From positions 62,001-126,000 of the forward strand of contig NZ_JACBAZ010000008.1 of the NCBI RefSeq assembly GCF_013391475.1: a stretch of 64,000 nucleotides of DNA. The letters run 5' to 3'. The stretch's first letter is position 1. Each line of letters starts with the position of its first letter. The notes below the pieces were generated by a model that was not told where the DNA came from, ran no database searches, and saw only the letters and a program-made list of their open reading frames with translations. Of this stretch, positions 35,659 to 44,800 are shown in pieces. Source of the stretch: Oceaniferula marina. GTDB taxonomy: Bacteria > Verrucomicrobiota > Verrucomicrobiia > Verrucomicrobiales > Akkermansiaceae. Position numbers and translations under genes: made by a program.

Positions 35659-38600
35659 ATGCTCAACAAGCTCATCCGATTTTCCCTGGCGCACCGAGGA
35701 CTGATCCTCGCCGTCGCCATCACTCTGTTAGGAACCGGTTACTACCGCGCCACCCAACTGCCGATCGAAGTCCTCCCCGACCTAACAAAGCCAACAGTAA
35801 CCATCCTTACCGAAGCCCCGGGCCTCGCGCCCGAAGAGGTTGAGACGCTGGTCACCGTGCCACTCGAAAACAGCCTGATGGGCGTTACCGGAGTCACCCG
35901 CTTACGCGCAACCAACGACGTCGGGCTCTCCCTCATCTTTGTCGAATTCGATTGGGGAACGGACATCTATCAAGCACGCCAATTTGTTCAGGAACGTTTA
36001 CTGGGAACCACCGAATCCTTACCCAACGGAGTCACACCTTACATGACACCGGTCGCCTCCCTGATGGGCAACATCATGCTACTGGGCATCACGGACCCCA
36101 GTGGCGAGATCGAACCTCGGGACCTTCGAACCCTGGCGGACTGGACCATTGCCCGCCGCATTCAAGGGATTCGGGGGATTGCCGAGGTGCTGGCGATGGG
36201 AGGTGGGATCAAACAACTACAAATCCAACCTGACCCCGACCGCATGCTCTCCCACGGTGTCAGTTTCGACGAACTCCGTCAGGCCGCATCCGAAGTCGTC
36301 AGCAACACCACCGGTGGATTCCTCACGGAAAGTTCACAGGAAATCATGGTCCGCAACCTTGGTATGACCACTGACCTCGATACCATTGGCAGCACCGAAG
36401 TCCGCAGGGTCAACAACCGGTCCATCCGCATCAAGGATGTCGCCACCGTAGCATGGGACACCGAACCCATGCGCGGTGATGCTTCTGCCAATGGCCACCG
36501 AGGAGTGGTCCTCAGCATCACCAAATCACCCGGCTTTGACACGCTCAACCTAACCAAGGAAGTAGAAAAGGCATTGAGGGACATCGAACCCAACCTACCC
36601 GGCAACGTCACACTGACACCGATTTACAAGCAGTCCGAGTTCATCAACCTCTCCTACGAAAACCTCATTGAAGCGCTCTGGTTAGGTGGCTTCATGGTCT
36701 GTATCATCCTGTTTCTTTTTCTCATGAATGTGCGGGTCACTCTGATCACCCTCACCTCCATCCCTCTATCTCTCGGGATCGCCGTGATCGTTTTCGACCT
36801 CTTCAAGCTCAGCGTCAACTCGATGACTCTGGGTGGACTCGCTGTAGCGATCGGCATGGTCGTGGACGATGCCATCGTCGATGTGGAAAACGTCTTCCGC
36901 AGGTTGAAGGAAAACGCCCGCAAGGAATCGCCAAAACCCAAGCTTGAGGTGATTGCCTCCGCTTCATCCGAGGTCCGAAGCTCGATTCTTTACGCGACCG
37001 TTCTGATCATTCTCGTGTTTGTTCCCCTGCTGGCACTCAGCGGTGTCGAAGGACGACTTTTTACACCGATTGCCATCGCCACCATTGTCAGTATGGCTGC
37101 CTCCTTTCTGGTATCCCTGACAGTCATCCCCGTGCTTTCCTCCCTCTTACTCAACCCGAAGGGCAAGAAAAAGCATAAGGACAGCTCACTGGTAAGGCTG
37201 ATGAAATGGATCCTGAAACACACATGGCTCAGGCTCGCCTTGAACCAACCATTGGCCGTGATCGCCATCGCCCTCACTCTGCTTGTCGGTGCCGGGCTCC
37301 TCTATCCTCAAATGGGAAATAACTTCCTGCCAGCGTTCCGTGAACCCACCTACGTCATTGCCACAACCACCGCTCCGGGAACCTCCCTCAAACAAACAAC
37401 CGAGTTGGCGGACACCGCAAGCAAGGTCATCATGCAAATTGAAGGAGTCAAAACCGTTGGCTACCGAGCCGGACGGGCCGAACGGGGTGACCATGTTGTT
37501 CCCGTATCCACTGTTGAATTTGAAGTGGATATCGACCCTGAAAGCTCGCGCACCCGGAACGAAATCCTCGATGATATCCGCGAGGCCATGAGCCCGGTTC
37601 AAATGCCCGGCACCTTCTCCGCGATCAGCAGCCCACTGGCCGACCGCATCGGCCACATGCTCAGCGGCGTCTCGGCAAAAATCGCCATCAAAATCAAAGG
37701 AAATGACCTCGAACAATTACGAAAAATTGGCAATGAAATCCAAGCCGTTGCCCGGACCATCCCCGGGCTGGAAGAAGCCCGGGTGGAGCAACAAGCACCG
37801 ATCCCGCAATTACGCATTGAAGTCGACCGGGAACGTGCCCAGGCATACGGAATCACACCTGGAGCATTGAACGAACGACTGGCCACACTGCTGGGAGGAG
37901 AAGCCGTTGCAGAAATCTACGAAGGACAACGGATCTACGATGTTGTCGTTCGCTTGCCACTCGAATGGAGGGAGTCCCCCGAGCGCCTGGCCAACATGTA
38001 TATCGACACCTCAAGTGGACAACGCGTCCCCCTGAAAAACCTCGCAGACATCCGCCAAGCGAAGGGTCCCAACACCATCAAACGAGAAAATACCCAACGC
38101 CGTTTCGTCGTGAGTATCAACCCAACAGCCGGCGATCTGGTCCCTCTGGTGGAAGAACTCAAACAACGCATCGGAGATGAAGTTTCTCTCCCCGACGGGT
38201 ATTTTGTCAGCTACGAAGGTGAATATGTCGCCCAGCAAGATGCATCACGGCGCATCGCCATCATGTCGGTTCTGGTATTACTTGTCGTTGCCTTTTTACT
38301 CTACAGCTACTTCGGCACCCCGGTTTTCACCTTTCAGGTGCTGGCCGATATTCCAATCGCCTTGGTAGGAGGCATCGTGCTCACCTATCTCACGCTCAAC
38401 AATATCAGCATCGCCACCCTGGTTGGGTTTATTGCCATCGCCGGGATTGCCGCGCGAAACAGCATCATGATGATTTCCCACTACCTTCACCTGATGCGCC
38501 ACGAGGGAGAAGGCTTTACCCGACAAATGATCGAACGTGGAACCCTCGAACGTCTCGTCCCGGTCTTGATGACCGCCCTGTCCGCCGGCATTGCCCTCTT

Positions 38601-38820
38601 ACCGCTGGTTGCCAACCTCGGCTTCCTCCCTGGACTGCCAGACTCCAACCCGGCCGAGGCCCCCGGTAAGGAAATTCTCAACCCAGTCGCCATCGTCATT
38701 GTTGGAGGACTGGTAACCTCCACCCTGCTTGGCCTTGCCGTCACCCCCGCAGTCTTCTGGCTCTTCGGCCGTAAGGCGGCCCTGAAAGCAGTCAAACAAC
38801 AAAGCCCCGCCACCCAATAA
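35659..38820 (+). CDS. Heavy-metal efflux RND permease, CzcA/CusA family
   Basis: A 1053-residue proton-driven inner-membrane pump with twelve expected membrane helices and two large periplasmic loops. The helix-4 signature reads AIGMVVDDAIVDVEN, with two adjacent aspartates. CzcA normally shows a DFGLIVDG pattern and CusA an AIGAMVDAA pattern there, so the metal cannot be assigned by this motif. It starts MLNKLIRFSLAHRGLILAVA and has the usual second-half counterpart LVGFIAIAGIAARNSIMMIS. With adaptor and channel it should export a divalent or monovalent metal. It is followed by a second His-rich secreted protein. Confidence 0.92.
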   Translation: MLNKLIRFSLAHRGLILAVAITLLGTGYYRATQLPIEVLPDLTKPTVTILTEAPGLAPEEVETLVTVPLENSLMGVTGVTRLRATNDVGLSLIFVEFDWGTDIYQARQFVQERLLGTTESLPNGVTPYMTPVASLMGNIMLLGITDPSGEIEPRDLRTLADWTIARRIQGIRGIAEVLAMGGGIKQLQIQPDPDRMLSHGVSFDELRQAASEVVSNTTGGFLTESSQEIMVRNLGMTTDLDTIGSTEVRRVNNRSIRIKDVATVAWDTEPMRGDASANGHRGVVLSITKSPGFDTLNLTKEVEKALRDIEPNLPGNVTLTPIYKQSEFINLSYENLIEALWLGGFMVCIILFLFLMNVRVTLITLTSIPLSLGIAVIVFDLFKLSVNSMTLGGLAVAIGMVVDDAIVDVENVFRRLKENARKESPKPKLEVIASASSEVRSSILYATVLIILVFVPLLALSGVEGRLFTPIAIATIVSMAASFLVSLTVIPVLSSLLLNPKGKKKHKDSSLVRLMKWILKHTWLRLALNQPLAVIAIALTLLVGAGLLYPQMGNNFLPAFREPTYVIATTTAPGTSLKQTTELADTASKVIMQIEGVKTVGYRAGRAERGDHVVPVSTVEFEVDIDPESSRTRNEILDDIREAMSPVQMPGTFSAISSPLADRIGHMLSGVSAKIAIKIKGNDLEQLRKIGNEIQAVARTIPGLEEARVEQQAPIPQLRIEVDRERAQAYGITPGALNERLATLLGGEAVAEIYEGQRIYDVVVRLPLEWRESPERLANMYIDTSSGQRVPLKNLADIRQAKGPNTIKRENTQRRFVVSINPTAGDLVPLVEELKQRIGDEVSLPDGYFVSYEGEYVAQQDASRRIAIMSVLVLLVVAFLLYSYFGTPVFTFQVLADIPIALVGGIVLTYLTLNNISIATLVGFIAIAGIAARNSIMMISHYLHLMRHEGEGFTRQMIERGTLERLVPVLMTALSAGIALLPLVANLGFLPGLPDSNPAEAPGKEILNPVAIVIVGGLVTSTLLGLAVTPAVFWLFGRKAALKAVKQQSPATQ

Positions 38821-38874
38821 CGACCAACAACAAAGAACCGTTTATTCAGAACCAACAACCAACAACAAAGAACC

Positions 38875-39498
38875 ATGAAAACAAGCCATATCCTAACAGC
38901 AAGCCTCACAGCCCTGACAGTCACCCTCAGCTCCTGCGGTGAAAAAAAGACAACGGAGACTAAAAAAGCGGAGAAAGAACACGACCACAGTAACTGTGAC
39001 CACGATCCAAAAGCCACGACAGGCGGCAGCCACGACCACGATGGCGATGGCGAAAACCATAAAGAACACGCCGGCTCCAGCGCTCATGATCATGATGATC
39101 ACGGCCACAGTCACGACAAAAAAGTTGCCGGTCCTAACGGAGGCCGCGTCATCACGGTGATCGAGCCCCACGCTGAGTTTTTAGTGACCCCCGAACGCAA
39201 AGTGAGAATCACATTCCTAAACGAGGAAAACAAAGCGGTCGCTCTGGGTGAGCAAAGTGTGAGAATGGTCTGTGGAGACCGAAATCATCCAAGCAACATC
39301 AGCTTCAGCAAAGAAGCTGACGGTATGTCTCTGCTCTCAAACGAAACCTTACCCAAGGGAAACCAATATGATACTCATGTCACCTTCAAGATGACAGCCG
39401 AGGCCAAACCTGCCCGGGCAAAATTCAGTTTAAACATGAACCCGTGCAGCACCTGTGATCATCTCGAGTATGCCTGCACCTGTGCGCACGCCCATTAA
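38875..39498 (+). CDS. Histidine-rich lipoprotein, last gene of the efflux operon
   Basis: A 207-residue lipoprotein with lipobox LSSCG after the signal sequence. Several His/Asp clusters occur in the first half (EHDHSNCDHD, SHDHDGDGENH, HDHDDHGHSHD), and a C-terminal cluster CSTCDHLEYACTCAHAH. Between them a folded domain begins at GPNGGRVITVIEPHAEFLV. The His-rich segments are suited to metal binding in the periplasm next to the RND pump. The 54-base gap to the permease and the terminator directly after it make it the last gene of the operon. The family is not recognised. Confidence 0.75.
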   Translation: MKTSHILTASLTALTVTLSSCGEKKTTETKKAEKEHDHSNCDHDPKATTGGSHDHDGDGENHKEHAGSSAHDHDDHGHSHDKKVAGPNGGRVITVIEPHAEFLVTPERKVRITFLNEENKAVALGEQSVRMVCGDRNHPSNISFSKEADGMSLLSNETLPKGNQYDTHVTFKMTAEAKPARAKFSLNMNPCSTCDHLEYACTCAHAH

Positions 39499-39516
39499 AC
39501 AGGCCCGATCAACATC

Positions 39517-39549
39517 AAAAGCGGAGTGCTGCATGCACTCCGCTTTTTT
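39517..39549 (+). terminator. Rho-independent terminator of the metal-efflux operon
   Basis: GCGGAGTGC-TGCAT-GCACTCCGC is a 9-bp perfect stem with A-run before and six Ts after, 19 bases past the last operon stop. Confidence 0.93.
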
Positions 39550-39594
39550 CCCGGCAGGTCACCCGAGGGGAACCTTCGATCCTATCTCCCAATA

Positions 39595-40170
39595 TCAACC
39601 ATTTTTATAAGCAGAGATATGATCGACCTCGAGTGAGAATGTCCCAGATTTTTTATCATAGAGCATAAAACCGACACTGGTAATGTTCTTCGGCTGTAAA
39701 CGGAGCCCTGGGATTCTCTTACCAAAGGATGTCGCATAAAACTTGTTGAAGGGAACTCGCACGGTCACCCACTGGTCCTTGACCGTCTGCACCGGATGCC
39801 AGAATGCCAACATGTTCCGATTATTGGCACGTGAAGTAAGATAATATTTCCTACCGTCACCCTTCACCTTGATTTCAAATCCATTGTAATCGGACAGGTC
39901 ATGACGCTTGCCGTAGGTGCGGATCGACGAAAATCCTCCATTATTCTCCAGAGAAATATCGCCTTTGAAGAATAAGGTTTGTTTGTCTCCAATACTATAG
40001 CTTCCTCTGGATATGCCCCCCATCACACCATCATTGACGGTTCGCCAGCTCAAGGAACGTTGATTATTTTCAAAATCAGCAAGCACAAGGGCCTTACTTT
40101 CACTGGCGGAGGCAAGGATGCCTGCGTTGAACATCATGAGGATACTTACAAAGAGTGGTGTTTGGTTCAT
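39595..40170 (-). CDS. CIA30-family secreted protein
   Basis: A 191-residue protein with a signal peptide (LFVSILMMFNAGILASASES) and a CIA30/NDUFAF1-type galactose-binding-like fold. The motif WRTVNDGVMGGISRGSY is the hallmark start of CIA30, with NNGGFSSIRTYG and FEIKVKGDGRKYYLT following. CIA30 is an assembly factor of mitochondrial complex I; in bacteria it is of unknown function. The gene is divergent from a MerR-type cobalamin-binding regulator across 148 bases, which suggests it is controlled by it. No other complex I gene is in view. Confidence 0.88.
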   Translation of the reverse strand: MNQTPLFVSILMMFNAGILASASESKALVLADFENNQRSLSWRTVNDGVMGGISRGSYSIGDKQTLFFKGDISLENNGGFSSIRTYGKRHDLSDYNGFEIKVKGDGRKYYLTSRANNRNMLAFWHPVQTVKDQWVTVRVPFNKFYATSFGKRIPGLRLQPKNITSVGFMLYDKKSGTFSLEVDHISAYKNG

Positions 40171-40318
40171 TGTTATTGTGGGGTTGATGTCTATATTTTG
40201 TATACTTTTAACAACCCGTCAACTTCTTTTGTCTATTTTTTTTCTATATTAGTCACTTTTATAGTGCAAATTCAACTTCCTGTGTTTATTTTCTGTCTAG
40301 AAAAAACCCATCATCATC
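40171..40318. promoter_or_regulatory. Divergent promoter region with TGTCTA repeats
   Basis: The 148-base AT-rich gap between the CIA30 gene and the regulator carries three direct TGTCTA hexamers (40189, 40230, 40294) and two copies of TCTATATT (40190, 40243). Such clustered direct repeats fit operators of a MerR/CarH-type regulator controlling both genes. No clear -10/-35 pair was assigned; this is inferred from arrangement alone. Confidence 0.5.
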
Positions 40319-41245
40319 ATGCATACTCACGGAATTAAAGTAGCGGTCATGGTCACCGGACTGAGTGATCACGTTCTGCGCGTCTGGGAAAAACGCTACG
40401 GAGCCGTCACCCCCAAACGAACCGAAACCAACCGCCGGCTCTACTCGGATGCAGACATCGCGCGACTGCAAACCCTCGCAACTCTGGTCGAAAAGGGATA
40501 TGCCATCAGCCAAATCGCCAAACTCAAGGACGCCGACCTGCATGACTTGCTCGGTTCTGTAGCGTCCAGCAATGAACGCCGAGAACTGGAACGCAACACG
40601 GACCAAAGCAAGCAATTCATTCAACAGGCCGTTTCAGCCATCCGGCAGTATGATCAAAAGCGCCTCGAATCCATTTTTGACGAGGCTTCTTTACGACTTG
40701 GCTACTCGGGCTTGCTCGAACTGGTTATCATCCCCGTTATGCAACATGTCGGTGACGATTGGGCCAACGGCCGCCTGACAAGTGCCGGAGAACACGCGGC
40801 CACCAGCTTTGTCAAAGAATACCTCGCGCACAGTGTCAGATCCTTTGCCATCGAGGAACACGCTCCCGTGCTGGTTGCCACCACACCGGCCGGACAAATG
40901 CACGAGCTCGGAGCTTTCATTGGATCTTGCCTCGCCCGGAAAAACGGTTGGAAAATTGTCTATCTGGGTCCCTCCCTCCCAGCCGATGAAATTGCGGGTG
41001 CGGTCATCGAGGCCAAGGCCGACGCACTGCTGCTTAGCATCGTCTATCCCATTGACGACCCCAAAATGGACAGTCAACTCATCCGCCTGAGAAAACAACT
41101 CCCTGAACAAACTCCGATTCTAGTCGGAGGAAGCCAGGTGGCCAACTACGAACGCTCGCTCACCGATATCCAGGCAACCCACATCCCCACCCTCTCCGGC
41201 CTGCAGGCTGAACTGCAAAAGATCAGAGAGTCGAGACTGGTCTGA
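40319..41245 (+). CDS. MerR-family regulator with cobalamin-binding domain (CarH/LitR-like)
   Basis: A 308-residue protein. Residues 1-75 are a MerR helix-turn-helix (LRVWEKRYGAVTPKRTETNRRLY), then a four-helix cap and a C-terminal B12-binding domain. The cap carries W148-x9-E158-H159, the conserved adenosylcobalamin-capping motif of CarH, and the B12-binding loop has the histidine ligand His195 in TPAGQMHELGA. CarH/LitR regulators repress in the dark and release DNA when light breaks the Co-C bond; whether light or B12 status is sensed here is not shown. The gene is divergent from a CIA30 gene. Confidence 0.92.
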   Translation: MHTHGIKVAVMVTGLSDHVLRVWEKRYGAVTPKRTETNRRLYSDADIARLQTLATLVEKGYAISQIAKLKDADLHDLLGSVASSNERRELERNTDQSKQFIQQAVSAIRQYDQKRLESIFDEASLRLGYSGLLELVIIPVMQHVGDDWANGRLTSAGEHAATSFVKEYLAHSVRSFAIEEHAPVLVATTPAGQMHELGAFIGSCLARKNGWKIVYLGPSLPADEIAGAVIEAKADALLLSIVYPIDDPKMDSQLIRLRKQLPEQTPILVGGSQVANYERSLTDIQATHIPTLSGLQAELQKIRESRLV

Positions 41246-41297
41246 GCAGAATGACCCGTATTCACGCATCATTTTGCCAAACGCACCCTTCTCCTTA

Positions 41298-41502
41298 TAC
41301 CATTTGATCAGTTAAATTGGCTGAATGGCACTGAAGGTTTTCGATTTTAACTAGGCGCAAGGAAGGCGCATAGCGGGCTATGCAACCGACGCGCAACAAC
41401 GGTAAAATCTAAAAGGTTCAGTGCCCCCTTGCCATTCAGCTTGCTGACTGACTCATCATCTTAAACTCAAACCATTCTGCCAATTTAACTGGGAGAATGG
41501 TA
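41298..41502. mobile_element. Complete MITE-like nested palindrome, family 2, with TTA duplication
   Basis: A 205-base element running from TACCATTTGATCAGTTAAAT to TTAACTGGGAGAATGGTA. The terminal inverted repeats are about 25 bases and imperfect. Inside are two further nested inverted repeats (GCTGAATGGCA/TGCCATTCAGC and GGCACTGAA...TTCAGTGCC) around a perfect GCATAGC-GG-GCTATGC hairpin (41368-41383). A direct TTA lies on both sides (41295-41297, 41503-41505). No coding capacity. It shares its end sequence with the element at 7820-7925. Confidence 0.85.
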
Positions 41503-41520
41503 TTACTCCCGATAGGAAGA

Positions 41521-41758
41521 GGAGTCGTTGTATTTTTCTCCTTCATCTGCGTGCTTACGCTTGATGGTCGCGGAGAATTTTCAGAAGGGTTTTGTCGTCA
41601 TATTACAATTTAAATACGGGTTACCATCTTTTTTTGACGCGTTGATCCTATCTTTCGTTTTGGTCGCAGGTATCATTGATGTGACTCTGCGATTAGGCGA
41701 CTTCAAGTGCTGTTACAGAGCCGAAGTTGCAGACCTAATACAAAAGACACAAAAGAAA
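41521..41758 (+). repeat. ~238-bp direct repeat, copy A
   Basis: This sequence aligns with 46672-46911 over its length; the first 90 bases are nearly identical (GTCATATTACAATTTAAA is shared), the rest is more diverged, and TACAAAAGACACAAA is shared at the end. There is a one-base difference in a T-run near the start. It lies upstream of the large prepilin-like gene. Copy B runs into the start codon of a PEP-CTERM gene; copy A has AAG in place of that ATG. Confidence 0.85.
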
Positions 41759-41851
41759 GAAGTGGCTTGGTGTAAATTGACGACCGAGAATAAATGTATT
41801 TACTTTGTATTTAGGCTCTGATGAGAACATAGCATATAGGCGTTAACACAG

Positions 41852-44800
41852 ATGAAAAACAATAAAACAATACTTATAAGTTGGAGATCTCCCCATCGGG
41901 GATTTGCTCTGGTGGCTACCATTTCTGTGATGGTATTGCTGGTAATGATTGCCTTGGCAATGCTTTCGATGTCTACGATTGAAATTAGGCAAACGCAAAG
42001 AAATGCCGCCAAGCATGAGGCTCGGGCAAACGCGCGTATGGCCTTAATGATAGCGATAGGTGATTTACAGAAATATGCTGGGCCTGACCAGAGGGTGACG
42101 GCGACAGCAGGGATTCTGGATACCGACCCGCAATCCGCTGAAGTCGATGGAATACGTCACCCCAACTGGGTGGGGGTTTGGCGAACAGATGGCTTAAAGA
42201 AAGAAGATCAGGATACCGCTATTATTGTGGCAGACCCGGACCGTGACCATCAGGCCTTGATTGACCGACGAGAGGATGCCGGATATGACCGTGAAAGTGA
42301 GGTCTTGTCGTGGCTGGTCAGTGGTGAGGACTCGGATCCAAAGCAATCTGCCGGTAATAATGAGATGGTTCGTCTATACGCTGTGGATAATCTACCTGTT
42401 GGTGTGAGTCCGGATGCAGTTGATGTTTACGCGGAGAGGGTGAGAGTGATGGGAGATTCATCTGTTGGCGGGGCGGCACTGAAGGGGCATTATGCGTATT
42501 GGGTCAGTGATGAGGGAACCAAGGCCAAGATGAATATTGGGGATGTGTATGCTGGGAAAAACCCGGATAAAAATGATCCTTCGGATGGTGGTTATTTCAA
42601 GTATTTGACTGCCCAAAGAAACGATTTTACACAAATTTTTGCGGACTATGATCAAGTGGCCCCTGATGAAATTTTTAAGATGATGACTGGCTCTCAAGCC
42701 AGTTTGTTGGATATGGGAGTGCCCGAGGGGTATAGCGATGCCTCGAGTGCGATGGATGTGTTACGTCACGACATTACCACCTATTCGTCCTCGCTTTTGG
42801 TTAATGTAGCTGAAGGAGGACTGAAAAAAGATCTAACCGCATATTTGGAGAGTTCAGGAACGGTTCCGACGCTTGGCACCATGCCAGGTGTAAGTGATGA
42901 GCTTGGTTTGATTGGACATGTGGACAAGCGGGAGACGATTGGCCCAAAGTATGGTGCATTGCGTTCGTGGTATGCTTTGAAGGAGGATGTGTCTGGGGGA
43001 TTAGGGAGTCGGAGTGTGAGTATGACCACGCCCAATGTCATGCCTGGTGGTCCGGCCATATATCATTCCGGAGGGGTCGACCCTACCAAATTTACGAAGC
43101 AACCGATCCACCCGGTTTTGAAGGAGGCTGTTTATTACGTGAGCCACGCGTATGATTCCAACCCGACATCAAGGAAAGTGTATGAGTTTATCTACCCGCG
43201 TGTAGTGCTCTGGAACCCATACAACGTAACTTTGAATGCTGACGAAATGTATGTCTTGATGGATATGCGTTTGACCTTATATGTGAAATACAGGTTTCGT
43301 GACAGCTCGGGGGCGTGGATTGAGAAGTCGTTTGATACCTGGTTGGCTTTTGGGGGGCTCAATGCCAATACCAGAGCGTTTACAATTCCAGCCACTAGTT
43401 TTAAACCTGGAGAGGCTCTTGTGTTTACGGCCATGCCGACTGGGTCGATGTTGAAGGGAAAGGCCGTGCCCTTTAGTGACCCTCGTTCCAATCTGCGCGG
43501 CAATCGATTGAGTGCATCTCATGCGCCGTCTGAATTGCATTGCTTTTACAACGAAAAAGGCACCTTGCCCGTTGGGACAGACATGTCTTCGGTTAGTTTG
43601 CGATATGGTGGAATTTTTTGGAATGGGACCAAGCCGACTCAAAGTGTATATTTGTTCGGAGCGAATGAGGGAGGAACCCCAACAGTAAATAATCTGGGGA
43701 CTTCTGCATTCCCAACGTTGCAGCAAATACATTTGGATAATTACTCCCGGGAAAATAATGGTCGATGGCTACCGACGTATTACCCTTACTCCACTTATGA
43801 TCTGGATGAGTTATTGAGTGGGGGTGTTTCACCGGATACCTTGAATGCATTCGGGCTGAGGTTCCGTCATATTTACGAGAGCCATTCCAACAGGGCCAAT
43901 GGTGTGCTGCTGGATGAACCATGGTACTCAGCTCCCATTATCCATAATAATATCAGGGCTGGCCGGGTTCATCGCTGGAGCCGCGACAATTTTTTTGGAC
44001 AGCGTTATGCTGGTGGTGCGGTGGATGCCAATTACAGTGGCCCTGCAGCTCATTTGTATAGCTACGGTCCACTTGCCCAATGTAGGCAGTGGCCGGAATG
44101 GAATGATTCGGAAGTAGCTCCTCACTTTAACGATGGGCGCTACAGGTCTGCGGTTTTTACAGATTCTTCTTTCGGGGGAAGCTCCCATGTTTACCCCTTG
44201 TTTGATTTGCCACATAAAGATGTTCCACTTTTTTCTCTGGCGTCACTGCAACATGTGCAGCTAACCCCATACCTTTGGCATCCGAGCTACGCGATTGGTA
44301 ACTCCTTTGCTCCCCCGTATAACGATTTGGGTGTAACAGCTCAAAGCTGGAATGAGGAGCGTGACGAGTGGGGGGATAAATTGAGGCAGTTGCAGCCCGG
44401 AGTGAATGATTTCGTGCATCAACTGAACAGCTCCAACGATAACACCCAAGTGTATGACCTATCTTATGAGGTGAATCATTCAATCTGGGACAAATTCTTT
44501 TTGTCGTCAATACCTCGGAATAAATCCCACCATGGATGGGGAGGAGGCAATGAGTGGAGTGAGGATGTGCCGATTCCAAATTCAAGGTATCATGTGGTTT
44601 CATCTTATTCGGATGCTGGAAGTTATGATGAACTAACCGATTATCATAAATCGGCCAAGGGCTTGATTGTGGATGGAGCCTTGAATGTAAACTCTACCAG
44701 TGTGCTTGCTTGGGAGTCGTTTTTACGTGCATTTAACGGGATTGGAGCTCCTGTTCGCTCTGGACCTGAGGGATCATCAGATGGTCATTCTTTTTCTAGG

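Larger units (their letters stand above)
41246..41851. other. 606-base gene-free stretch with MITE and direct repeat
   Basis: Between the MerR-type regulator and the prepilin-like gene lie a complete family-2 nested palindrome (41298-41502) and the first copy of a ~238-bp direct repeat (41521-41758). The remainder just before the gene (41759-41851) is AT-rich and presumably holds its promoter. Confidence 0.7.

Noticed and set aside
41528-41821. 97-residue reading frame in repeat copy A
   Set aside because: It starts at TTG with no supporting ribosome-binding site, and copy B is frame-shifted by one base near the start. Kept as a repeat, not a gene.
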